Made by a program: the position numbers and the translations under genes
Notes under the pieces: generated by a model
What the model was told of the DNA's origin: nothing
Seen by the model: the letters and a program-made list of their open reading frames with translations, nothing else
The model's database searches: none
In this document: piece by piece, positions 33,234-41,892 of the stretch
How positions within the stretch are numbered: the first letter of the stretch is position 1
Layout: each line of letters starts with the position of its first letter
Source: Pseudazoarcus sp963975885
Lineage (GTDB): Bacteria; Pseudomonadota; Gammaproteobacteria; Burkholderiales; Rhodocyclaceae
Assembly (NCBI GenBank): GCA_963975885.1
Contig: CAXBIS010000007.1
Span: 77,197-141,196, forward strand
Direction of reading: 5' to 3'
Length of the DNA stretch: 64,000 nt

Positions 33234-34426
33234 GTGTAAAAATTAGCGCGATGGATCCTGCGACCGATGCCCAGGTTCGCAGTGCTTTAGTTGAAGTGAC
33301 GGTCCCTGGCACGCCCAACCTTACGCGTCGCGCGACGGCGCTGCAGTTAGCGATGTCGGGCGTGATTTCAGTCACGTCTTACGGCGCGATCGGCGATGGG
33401 GCGGCGGACGATACAGCCGCAATTCAGGCCGCGCTTGATGCCGCTGAGTCGCTCGTCGCGGATGCACAGGGGAAACCCGCACGTGTTTACCTGCCGTCGG
33501 GGGAGTATTTGAGCGACCCGCTGTATGTCACGGTCGGTGGGGTGCAAGTCTTCGGTGACGGGAGCAGCACGGTGCTGCGTCGCAAGCCGGGCGAGGCAAC
33601 ATCCTCGATCAGCGAGGGGGTGATCAACTTTCACGGCGCATCCGTGGGTTCGCGCATTTTTCACAACGGCTTGTTCAATATGCTGGTCGACGGTAACTCG
33701 GCCAACGTAACGCCGACCACTGCTGATCCGCTAGACGTTGAGTGCGTCTCGTGCGTCTATACCGCGGCAATGCGCATCGAGGGTGTGGTTGCGATCAATG
33801 GTACGTCTGAGGGGTTCGACTTTGACTATTCTGTCGATGGGACTGTGATCGGCTGCTACGCGGCCGACTGCGGGGGCGCTGGCTTCCACTTTTCCTTGAG
33901 CTGCGCGCGCATGCTCGGGCAGTCCTGCATCGCGACCAACTGCGGGCACACCCATTCGCGCGGAGGTTTCGATACGCACAGCACCGCCGCATCATGTAGC
34001 TATGTGAACTGCAATGCGCGGGCGTGCTACCGAGGATTCGTAAGCGACGGGCAAGAGCATCAGCTTGCGAGCTGCACGGCACGCGACTGCACTGCCAACG
34101 GATTCAGGATCGTCGGAGATCGCAACCAGTTGAGCGCCTGCTGTGCCGCGACGGACAGCGCGAACGGGATCACGATCGTCGGGGATCGCAATACGCTTTC
34201 TGCTTGTGTGTGTGTCAGCAACGGTGCGCATGGGATCACAGCAGTCGACGGAGCTGTCAACAACGTGATCACTGGCGCGGTCTGCAACAACAACGGTGCA
34301 GATGGAATTCGGCTAGCCAGCGGCGCCAACAACAACATCGTCATCGGGTGCCAGCTAGGCGGCAATGCGTTGTCCAGCCTCGGAGACCTTGCGACCGGAA
34401 CTATCGCTGCGAATAACAAGACCTAG
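33230..34426 (+). CDS. Tailspike with right-handed beta-helix (pectate-lyase-like)
   Basis: A 398-residue receptor-binding candidate. After a short N-terminal tail-attachment part comes VTSYGAIGDGAADDTAAIQA, the signature opening of pectin-lyase-fold tailspikes, then repeated coils such as ANGFRIVGDRNQLSACCAAT and ANGITIVGDRNTLSACVCVS. It carries about 18 cysteines, many at matching coil positions. Such proteins bind or degrade surface polysaccharide. The start overlaps the tip protein stop (ATGA). Enzyme activity cannot be judged from sequence. Confidence 0.8.
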   Translation: MSVKISAMDPATDAQVRSALVEVTVPGTPNLTRRATALQLAMSGVISVTSYGAIGDGAADDTAAIQAALDAAESLVADAQGKPARVYLPSGEYLSDPLYVTVGGVQVFGDGSSTVLRRKPGEATSSISEGVINFHGASVGSRIFHNGLFNMLVDGNSANVTPTTADPLDVECVSCVYTAAMRIEGVVAINGTSEGFDFDYSVDGTVIGCYAADCGGAGFHFSLSCARMLGQSCIATNCGHTHSRGGFDTHSTAASCSYVNCNARACYRGFVSDGQEHQLASCTARDCTANGFRIVGDRNQLSACCAATDSANGITIVGDRNTLSACVCVSNGAHGITAVDGAVNNVITGAVCNNNGADGIRLASGANNNIVIGCQLGGNALSSLGDLATGTIAANNKT

Positions 34427-34614
34427 GCGGACATTTCGTGCCTAGTTTGTCCGCATCGCAGCGGGCAAGATGGACGCCCAGTGAGAAGACGGGCGACGCG
34501 CCCCGGTGCGGGAACACCGCGGCGCGCCCCGAACATGCAGGATGAGCTGCAAGCCGGCAAGGCCCGCCACCCAGGTACCAGGGCGGAGCCAAGCCTACAT
34601 GCAAAAGGCTTGCA
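34427..34614 (+). promoter_or_regulatory. Structured leader before com
   Basis: A 188-base gap with several inverted repeats. GCGGACA/TGTCCGC just after the tailspike stop could be a terminator stem. A GC-rich pair GGTG/CACC with flanking GCGCC arms lies around 34500-34537. CAAGCC/GGCTTG ends two bases before com's ATG. No clear promoter or ribosome-binding site for com is visible, so its translation may depend on this structure. Confidence 0.4.
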
Positions 34615-34815
34615 ATGGATGAAATACGGTGCGGCGGCTGCCGCAGGTTGCTCGGTCGAGGCCGAGCGGCAGAGCTTCAGATCAAGTGCCCGCGCTGCGG
34701 GACCATGAACCAGTTCTTTCATAACCAGAAGGCCATCGAGCCTCCCGCGCGCGCGACACGATCGCCCGGAGGATCTATCGATGACAGGCCCCATCATCCC
34801 GTGGATCGGCGGTAA
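34615..34815 (+). CDS. com: Com-like zinc-finger translational regulator
   Basis: A 66-residue protein whose N-terminal half is a classic Com zinc finger: C6 and C9 in IRCGGC, C25 and C28 in KCPRCG. In Mu, Com binds the mom mRNA and opens its ribosome-binding site. Here the downstream gene, overlapping by 35 bases, is a Dam-type methylase instead of mom. The C-terminal tail past residue 40 is basic and proline-rich. Confidence 0.85.
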   Translation: MDEIRCGGCRRLLGRGRAAELQIKCPRCGTMNQFFHNQKAIEPPARATRSPGGSIDDRPHHPVDRR

Positions 34816-35572
34816 GCGCCGCCTCGCCGACCGTCTGCTGCCGCACTTTCCTGCCCACCAGTGCTACGTCGAGCCGTTCGCGGGCGGCGCGGCGCTGTTC
34901 TTCCTGCGGCCCGCACCGGCCGAGGTGGAAGTGCTCAACGACATCAACGGCGAGTTGGTGAATCTGTACCGGGTGGTCAAGTGCCACCTCGAGGAGTTCG
35001 TCCGGCAGTTCAAGTGGGCGCTGTCCTCAAGGCAGGTGTTCAAATGGCTACAGGACACCCCGGTCGAGACGCTCACCGACATCCAGCGCGCGGCGCGCTT
35101 CTACTACCTGCAGCAGTCCGCCTTCGGCGGCCGTGTCCAGGGCCAGAGCTACGGCACCGCCACCACCGCACCGCCCGGCCTGAACCTGCTGCGCATCGAG
35201 GAGACCCTCTCAGCCGCGCACCTGCGCATGGCCAACGCCTACATCGAGAACCTGCCCTGGCAGGAATGCCTGCGCCGCTACGACCGCGCCCACACCTTCT
35301 TCTTCATGGATCCGCCCTACTGGGAAACCGAGGGCTACGGCGTGGAGTTCGGCTTCGAGCAATACGAGGAGATGGCCGATCTGCTCGCCCAACTGGACGG
35401 CAAGGCCATCGTCACCTTGAACGATCACCCGGACATCCGCCGGATATTCGACCGCTTTCACATCGAGTCGACCGACATCCGCTACACCGTCGGAGGCGGC
35501 AGCGGCGTCGAGCGGCGCGAGGTGATCATCTTCAGTTGGGACACCCATGCCGAGCCGGCAGGGCTTTTCTGA
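34781..35572 (+). CDS. Dam-type DNA adenine N6-methyltransferase
   Basis: A 263-residue D12-class methylase. The SAM-binding motif is PWIGGKRRLADRLLP followed by YVEPFAGGAALFF; the catalytic motif is DPPYW at residues 177-181. It should methylate adenine in a short target, by family likely GATC, to shield phage DNA from restriction. GGAGGAT seven bases before the ATG supports the start, inside the com gene. It is the last gene before the phage end, the place mom holds in Mu. Confidence 0.9.
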   Translation: MTGPIIPWIGGKRRLADRLLPHFPAHQCYVEPFAGGAALFFLRPAPAEVEVLNDINGELVNLYRVVKCHLEEFVRQFKWALSSRQVFKWLQDTPVETLTDIQRAARFYYLQQSAFGGRVQGQSYGTATTAPPGLNLLRIEETLSAAHLRMANAYIENLPWQECLRRYDRAHTFFFMDPPYWETEGYGVEFGFEQYEEMADLLAQLDGKAIVTLNDHPDIRRIFDRFHIESTDIRYTVGGGSGVERREVIIFSWDTHAEPAGLF

Positions 35573-35655
35573 CGCGAAAATTTGTTGCGCGGGATGCAAG
35601 TCGGCGCGATGCCAAATATCTCGCAAATCGTTGTCAATTATCGCGCGCGGCTACA
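35573..35655. repeat. Right terminal region of the prophage (transposase-binding end)
   Basis: Read inward on the reverse strand, the end begins TGTAGCCGCGCGCGATAATT. The 5'-TG start is shared by Mu-type ends. Two similar segments, GCGCGGGATGCAAG and GGCGCGATGCCAAA, lie 10-20 bases apart and may be transposase-binding repeats. The boundary is set by thiC coding sequence starting at 35656. A target duplication of GATGG is expected at the left end but cannot be seen here. Confidence 0.6.
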
Positions 35656-37258
<1,603 letters not shown>

Positions 37259-37397
37259 GAACGTCTCCTGCAGCGTTGTATGCCATATGAGTGGCGACGA
37301 GGAGCCGGGCGGAATGGTTGCGCGCGCAAGTGCTTATGCATCAGAACACCCGGACGAGGCGGCCGGGGGTGGCCGCGAGCCAGCGATCAGTGGCGGG

Positions 37398-38228
37398 TCA
37401 GCGCCACTGTGCGTGGAAATGGTGGACCGGGCCGTGGCCGTGTCCGACATCGAGTGCGCCGGAGGCTGCGATCGCGCGCAACAGGTAGTCACGCGCGCCG
37501 CGTACCGCGGCCTCGACGCCGTTCGCGTCGCCAGCCGTTTGCGGCAGCAATGCCGCGATCGCGGATGAGAGCGTGCAGCCGGTGCCGTGGGTGTTCTTGG
37601 TTTCTATGCGTTGGGCGTGCATCTCGATCATGCGGTCGCCGTCGAAGAGCAGGTCGACCAGATCGCCGCCGGGCAGATGGCCGCCCTTGAGCAGTACCCA
37701 GCGCGCGCCCGAGGTGGGCAGCAGATCGCGCAGACGCTCGGCCGCGCGACGCATGTCCTTGACCGAATCCGGCGTGCCGGACTCGAGCAGCACAGCGGCT
37801 TCGGGAAGGTTGGGTGTGATCATGAAGCTGCGCGGCAGCAGCGCTTCGCGCACCATCGTGACGGCCTCGCGCGCGAGCAGATGGTCGCCGCTCTTGGCCA
37901 CCATCACCGGATCGCACACCACGAACGGCGCATCGAAATGTTCGAGACGTTCGGCCACGGTGCGCACGATCTCGGCCGTGCCCAGCATGCCGAGCTTGAC
38001 CGCGTGGATGTCGACGTCGGCGAACAGGGTGTCGATCTGCAGACGCAGGAAATCGGTGGGCGGGATGTGTACGCCGCTCACCGTCTTCGTGTTCTGGGCC
38101 GTGAGCGCCGCGATCACCCCGCAGCCGTAGGCGCCCAGCGCCGAGAAAGCCTTGAGGTCGGCCAGCACACCGGCGCCGCCGGAGGGGTCGACGCCGGCGA
38201 TGCTGACAACGTTCGGGATGCGGCTCAT
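37398..38228 (-). CDS. thiD: Hydroxymethylpyrimidine/phosphomethylpyrimidine kinase
   Basis: A 276-residue ribokinase-fold enzyme that phosphorylates HMP to HMP-PP for thiamine synthesis. Signatures are VSIAGVDPSGGAGVLADLKA at the start, DPVMVAKSGDHLL in the middle and the anion-hole motif KNTHGTGCTLSSAIA near the C-terminus. ATG is chosen because GGAG lies 8 bases upstream and the ATG overlaps the stop of a short leader ORF. It follows the TPP riboswitch and precedes the interrupted thiC, so it may allow salvage of HMP. Confidence 0.93.
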   Translation of the reverse strand: MSRIPNVVSIAGVDPSGGAGVLADLKAFSALGAYGCGVIAALTAQNTKTVSGVHIPPTDFLRLQIDTLFADVDIHAVKLGMLGTAEIVRTVAERLEHFDAPFVVCDPVMVAKSGDHLLAREAVTMVREALLPRSFMITPNLPEAAVLLESGTPDSVKDMRRAAERLRDLLPTSGARWVLLKGGHLPGGDLVDLLFDGDRMIEMHAQRIETKNTHGTGCTLSSAIAALLPQTAGDANGVEAAVRGARDYLLRAIAASGALDVGHGHGPVHHFHAQWR

Positions 38229-38296
38229 TGCGCGCACTCCGGCGAAGCGGTGGCGCGAATACGTGCGGAAAGGGAAAGAGAGAGCAGGTGGGTCAT
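38225..38296 (-). CDS. Leader ORF between TPP riboswitch and thiD
   Basis: A 23-codon frame (MTHLLSLSLSARIRATASPE and three more residues) starts just after the riboswitch and ends with TGA overlapping the thiD ATG. Its ribosome-binding site, AGGA, falls in the 3' strand of the riboswitch closing stem. It could let the riboswitch govern thiD by translational coupling. Whether the peptide is made or matters is unknown. Confidence 0.45.
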   Translation of the reverse strand: MTHLLSLSLSARIRATASPECAQ

Positions 38297-38298
38297 GC

Positions 38299-38383
38299 GC
38301 GTTTTCCTACGCCGGTGCTAACCGGATCAGGTTCCAAGGGTATTTTCTCAGCCCGCTCAAGCGCGCGGGCACCCCCAACGATT
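38299..38383 (-). ncRNA. TPP riboswitch (THI element)
   Basis: On the reverse strand the conserved THI blocks appear in order: GGGGGTGCC, GCTGAGAAAATACCCTTGGA, ACCTGATCCGGTTAGCACCG and GCGTAGGAAAACG. This aptamer binds thiamine pyrophosphate and switches off the downstream thiD-thiC genes. The closing stem includes the AGGA used by the leader ORF, suggesting translational control. Confidence 0.95.
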
Positions 38384-38463
38384 TTCGTGATCCTAGCGCA
38401 GCCACCCGGCGCAAACAACCACACAGATCAAGATTTGGTGACAAGGGTTCGGGGACGCGCCTC

Positions 38464-39045
38464 CTACGCCTCCCACGCACCGCTCAGCGCCACGACGCCG
38501 AGCACGGCGAACAGCACCGCGGCGATCGCGTGCACCAGCCGCACCGGCATGCGGTGGGCCAGGCGGTCGCCGACGAGCACTGCCGGCACGTTGGCGATCA
38601 TCATGCCCAGCGTGGTGCCCAGCACCACCGCCACGAAGGCTTCGTACTGTGCGGCCAGCGCGACGGTGGCGACTTGCGTCTTGTCGCCCATCTCCGCCAG
38701 GAAGAAGGCGACCGTGGTGGTGGCGAACACGCCCATGCCGTTCTTGACCTGCACTTCGTCGGCATCGAGCTTGTCGGGAATCAGGATCCACACGGCCATT
38801 GCGAGAAAGCCCAGACCCAGCACCCAGCGCAGCAGATCGGGTCCCAGCACCTGGGTGAGCCAGGTGCCGAGCGCGCCGGCGCAGGCATGGTTGGCAATGG
38901 TCGCCACCAGGATGCCGAACACGATCGGTCCGGTGCGTCGATAGCGCGCGGCCAGCATGAAGGCCAGCAACTGTGTCTTGTCGCCGATTTCGGCCAAGGC
39001 GACGATGCCGGTGGAAACAAGAAAGGCGTCGAAGGCGAGAGTCAT
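38464..39045 (-). CDS. GDT1/UPF0016-family cation exporter (probable manganese)
   Basis: A 193-residue membrane protein with two copies of the family motif, ALAEIGDKTQ near the start and FLAEMGDKTQVATVALAAQY in the second half, and about six hydrophobic helices. Bacterial members export Mn2+ and protect from manganese excess; yeast Gdt1 moves Ca2+ or Mn2+. The start MTLAFDAFLVSTG is chosen as it begins the first helix. It is divergent from the carbonic-anhydrase-like gene. No yybP-ykoY riboswitch was found upstream. Confidence 0.85.
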   Translation of the reverse strand: MTLAFDAFLVSTGIVALAEIGDKTQLLAFMLAARYRRTGPIVFGILVATIANHACAGALGTWLTQVLGPDLLRWVLGLGFLAMAVWILIPDKLDADEVQVKNGMGVFATTTVAFFLAEMGDKTQVATVALAAQYEAFVAVVLGTTLGMMIANVPAVLVGDRLAHRMPVRLVHAIAAVLFAVLGVVALSGAWEA

Positions 39046-39216
39046 GGAGTTGCCGGACGGGGCGCGTCGCGCCAATTCTTCGGATGCCGGCACGTCGCCG
39101 CCTTGCGGGCGTTGCGTGCATTGAGGCGCGCGCATTGTATCGTCGGCGCGGGGCTAAAGAAACTTGCGAACGGGGCCGTTGTAGTGTCGGATACCGGATC
39201 ACCAGCAGGCACTTCA

Positions 39217-40524
39217 ATGCCCCTTGTCTCGCGCCTTGTCGCCCCAGCAATCGTTGTCTTATCGCTGCTCGCCGACCCCGTCGCCGCCGAGGGCTGGGTC
39301 ACGATCGCGCGCGACAACGCACGTCAGGTGCAGATCGACCGCGACGCGATCATCCAGTCCGATGCCGGTACGCGCGTGGCCTGGGCACGCATGCTGCTCG
39401 GCGACGAGGAGGCCGAGCGGCTCGGCTACGTCGCCGTACATGCGCTCAACCGCTACGACTGCCGCAACCGCAGCTTCATCCCGGTGCGTCGCCGCTATCT
39501 GGACGCACGCAACATCATCGTGCGCGAGGAAGAAATCGCGGATCAGACGCCGCGTCAGGTCGCACCGGGTGGTGTCGATGACCGCTTGTGGCGCGAGGTG
39601 TGCCGACCGCCGAGCACGGCCGATCTGATGGAACTCGCACTGGAGGCCGAGCGTACGGCGCGTGCGGCCGAAGAACAGGTGCGTGAGGAGACCGCGCCGC
39701 AGCCGACAGAGCCGGACCCTGGCCTCGAGCGCAGCGCGCCCGTCTCCGGGCCGGCGCGGCTGGGCTCCGGGCCCCGTGGCGACGCCGCGGCGACGCGTAC
39801 CGTGTCGAGGCCGGCAGCGCCGGATCCGCTGGCACCGCGTCATCCGCCGATCGAATGGAGCTACGAAGATCTGACCGGACCCGAGATGTGGGGGCGGCTG
39901 CGACCGGACTGGACGGACTGCCGCGACGGCCGGCGCCAGTCGCCGATCGACCTTCACTCCGCGCTTGCCGTCAATCTCGAGGCGCCGCAGTTCGATTACC
40001 GGCCCAGCTATTTTCGCGTGATCGACACCGGGCGGCTGCTGCGCATCCATGCGGGTGAGGGTCTGGGTGCGGTCCTGCGCGGCGAACGCTACGAATTGAT
40101 CTACATCGAGGTGCACCGTCCGGGCGAAGCGCGCGTGGACGGCCGCATCCACGATCTGTCAGTGGATCTGCACCATCGTGCGCCCGACGGACGCATGGCC
40201 GTGGTTTCGGTGCAGTTCGAGGCCGGTAACGACGATCATCCGGTGCTTGCCGAGTGGCTCGCCAGCCTGCCGCTGGAGCGCGGCGGCCAGTATGCGCCCC
40301 AGCGCACGGTCGATCTTTCAACCTTGATTCCCGATGATCGCTCGCACTTTCTGTACAGCGGTTCGCTGACCGTGCCGCCATGTACCGAGGGCGTGCTCCG
40401 CGTGGTCTTCAAGCAGCCCATGCAAGTGTCGTGGGAGCAGCTCGGCGTGATCGCCCGCCTGCACCCGCCCAGCGCCCGCCCGTTGCAGCCGACCTATGAC
40501 CGGCGGGTGCTGGAGTCGAGGTGA
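39217..40524 (+). CDS. Secreted alpha-carbonic-anhydrase-like protein with altered metal site
   Basis: A 435-residue protein with a signal peptide (MPLVSRLVAPAIVVLSLLAD), an N-terminal surface-adhesin E-like domain (VQIDRDAIIQSDAGTRVAWA), a proline-rich linker and a C-terminal alpha-carbonic-anhydrase domain (WSYEDLTGPEMWGRLRPDW, RRQSPIDLHSA, SGSLTVPPCTEGV). The three zinc histidines of the family align here with E298, H300 and D317, so two are replaced. Either the protein is not a carbonic anhydrase or it binds another metal. It is expected in the periplasm. Confidence 0.75.
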   Translation: MPLVSRLVAPAIVVLSLLADPVAAEGWVTIARDNARQVQIDRDAIIQSDAGTRVAWARMLLGDEEAERLGYVAVHALNRYDCRNRSFIPVRRRYLDARNIIVREEEIADQTPRQVAPGGVDDRLWREVCRPPSTADLMELALEAERTARAAEEQVREETAPQPTEPDPGLERSAPVSGPARLGSGPRGDAAATRTVSRPAAPDPLAPRHPPIEWSYEDLTGPEMWGRLRPDWTDCRDGRRQSPIDLHSALAVNLEAPQFDYRPSYFRVIDTGRLLRIHAGEGLGAVLRGERYELIYIEVHRPGEARVDGRIHDLSVDLHHRAPDGRMAVVSVQFEAGNDDHPVLAEWLASLPLERGGQYAPQRTVDLSTLIPDDRSHFLYSGSLTVPPCTEGVLRVVFKQPMQVSWEQLGVIARLHPPSARPLQPTYDRRVLESR

Positions 40525-40553
40525 CGGTCAGGGCCGGGGGGGCGCGAGTGGGC

Positions 40554-41747
40554 TCATTGCCTGGCCCCTCTCACCGCGAGCGCATAGGTGACGGTCGCCG
40601 CGGCCATCAGTACGACGAACAGTGCGGCCATGCGCACGTAGCTCTCGCCAGCGCCGATCAGCATGGCCACCGCGAGCGGGGCGGCGGCCTTGGCGAAAAA
40701 GGCCGGCTGGGCCAGCCGGCCCATCAGAGTGCCGTAGGCTTCGCGCCCGAACAGTTCCGCCGGAACCGTGCCGCGCACGATGCTGAGCACGCCGTTGGCC
40801 AGCCCGTAGGCGCATGCTGCCGCGAAGGCCAGGATTGGCGCAGTGCCGGCGAGCAGCAGCATCAGCATCGCCAGTCCCATCGTCACCAATGAGGCAAGCC
40901 CTACGCGCACTGCCGGCAGCTTGCGTGCGAAGGCGAATTCCAGCATCCGTCCGGCGACCTGCATCGGCCCGATCAGCGACGCTGCCGCCACCGCTGCACC
41001 GTCGCTCAGCCCGCTGGCGCGCAGCGCGCCGACCACATGCGCGGCCATGCCGGACACCACGAAGGCGGCCAGCGTGAACGCGCTGGCGAGCCACAGCAGT
41101 TGCCGCTGCTGAGCGGCGCTGGCTTCGGACGAGATCGGGAGCGTGACGGCGGCCTTTTCCTCCCCGCGCGCTCGGGGCAGCAGCAGATGCAGTGGCAGGC
41201 AAAGCGTCAGATGCAGCACGGCGAACACCCAGAAGGCCGTGCGCCAGCCGGCCAGACCTTCAATCCACCACGTCAGCGGCCAGAACACGGTGCTCGCCAG
41301 TCCGCCCATCAACGTCAGCGCGGTCAGCGCCTGACGGTAGCGGTTGCCGGAAAACTGCGACAGCGTCGCAAATGCGGCGTCGTACAGGTTGGCCGCCATC
41401 GCCAGTCCAGCGACGACCCAGCCGGCGAACAGCAGCAACGGTCCGTCCGCCACGGCGATCAGCGTCATCGCGAGCGCTGCCAGCAGCGAGCCCCCCGCCA
41501 TGACCCGCCCGCCGCCGATGCGGTCGATGGCGCGACCCACGGTCGGCGCGACCAGTCCCGAGAAACCCAGTCCCAGCGAGAAGGCGCCAAATACCAGCCC
41601 CTGGCTCACGCCCAAGTCCGCCGAGATTGCCGGCGCGAGCACCGCGATGGCATAGGTCAGCGTGCCCCAGGCCACGATCTGGGTCAGCCCCAGCATGGCG
41701 ACGGCGCCCCACAAGGGGGTGGAGTGCGAAACGGATGGCGGGCTCAT
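40554..41747 (-). CDS. MFS transporter
   Basis: A 397-residue protein with about twelve hydrophobic helices. The loop GRAIDRIGGGRVMAGGSLLA is the MFS A-like motif between helices two and three. Segments such as LSQFSGNRYRQALTALTLMG are reminiscent of monocarboxylate/oxalate-type carriers, but the substrate cannot be told. It converges with the carbonic-anhydrase-like gene and is divergent from the imelysin operon, so it may share the Fur-like site. Confidence 0.8.
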   Translation of the reverse strand: MSPPSVSHSTPLWGAVAMLGLTQIVAWGTLTYAIAVLAPAISADLGVSQGLVFGAFSLGLGFSGLVAPTVGRAIDRIGGGRVMAGGSLLAALAMTLIAVADGPLLLFAGWVVAGLAMAANLYDAAFATLSQFSGNRYRQALTALTLMGGLASTVFWPLTWWIEGLAGWRTAFWVFAVLHLTLCLPLHLLLPRARGEEKAAVTLPISSEASAAQQRQLLWLASAFTLAAFVVSGMAAHVVGALRASGLSDGAAVAAASLIGPMQVAGRMLEFAFARKLPAVRVGLASLVTMGLAMLMLLLAGTAPILAFAAACAYGLANGVLSIVRGTVPAELFGREAYGTLMGRLAQPAFFAKAAAPLAVAMLIGAGESYVRMAALFVVLMAAATVTYALAVRGARQ

Positions 41748-41814
41748 GCGCGGCGGCTGAATGCGGCGGAAACGCATCGTAGCGCGTCATCCGGCAGGAG
41801 GGGGTGGCGCGCAT

Positions 41815-41833
41815 CGAAATGAGAATGCTTCCT
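41815..41833. promoter_or_regulatory. Candidate Fur box
   Basis: CGAAATGAGAATGCTTCCT contains AATGAGAAT, one base from the AATGATAAT core of the Fur consensus. It lies about 60 bases before the imelysin start and 70 before the divergent transporter. Imelysin operons are commonly iron-repressed, which supports the call. Confidence 0.5.
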
Positions 41834-41892
41834 ACTTCTGTGGTACGCTGCGATGCGTTCCAATCGGGCGCCCGCCGCGCCCCCACCTGGAG

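Larger units (their letters stand above)
1..35655. mobile_element. Mu-like transposable prophage, left end outside the window
   Basis: The block holds a DDE transposase with an AAA ATPase partner, a c-type repressor, Ner-, GemA- and Mor-like regulators, Mu gp25-gp29 homologues, a Mu-type protease/scaffold, and Com with a Dam-type methylase. These are hallmarks of transposable phages. The right boundary is placed at the CA ending at 35655, because thiC coding sequence begins there and breaks off. Minor head protein gp30 and the left attachment end are not seen, so at least 1-3 kb of phage should lie to the left. The tail genes lack a sheath and contractile baseplate, which points to a siphovirus-like particle. 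Every expected late module that falls inside the window looks intact, so the prophage may be functional; that is inference. Confidence 0.95.

Noticed and set aside
34781..35572. Mom DNA modification gene
   Set aside because: The protein has the DPPYW and FAGG motifs of an adenine N6-methylase and does not resemble Mom, despite the Com gene upstream.
35573..35640. Phage right end at TTGTCA near 35636
   Set aside because: A CA there would leave 19 bases that do not match thiC; the coding match begins at 35656, so the CA at 35654-35655 is the better boundary.
39046..39180. yybP-ykoY manganese riboswitch before the GDT1-type exporter
   Set aside because: None of the conserved aptamer blocks could be found in the upstream sequence on the proper strand.
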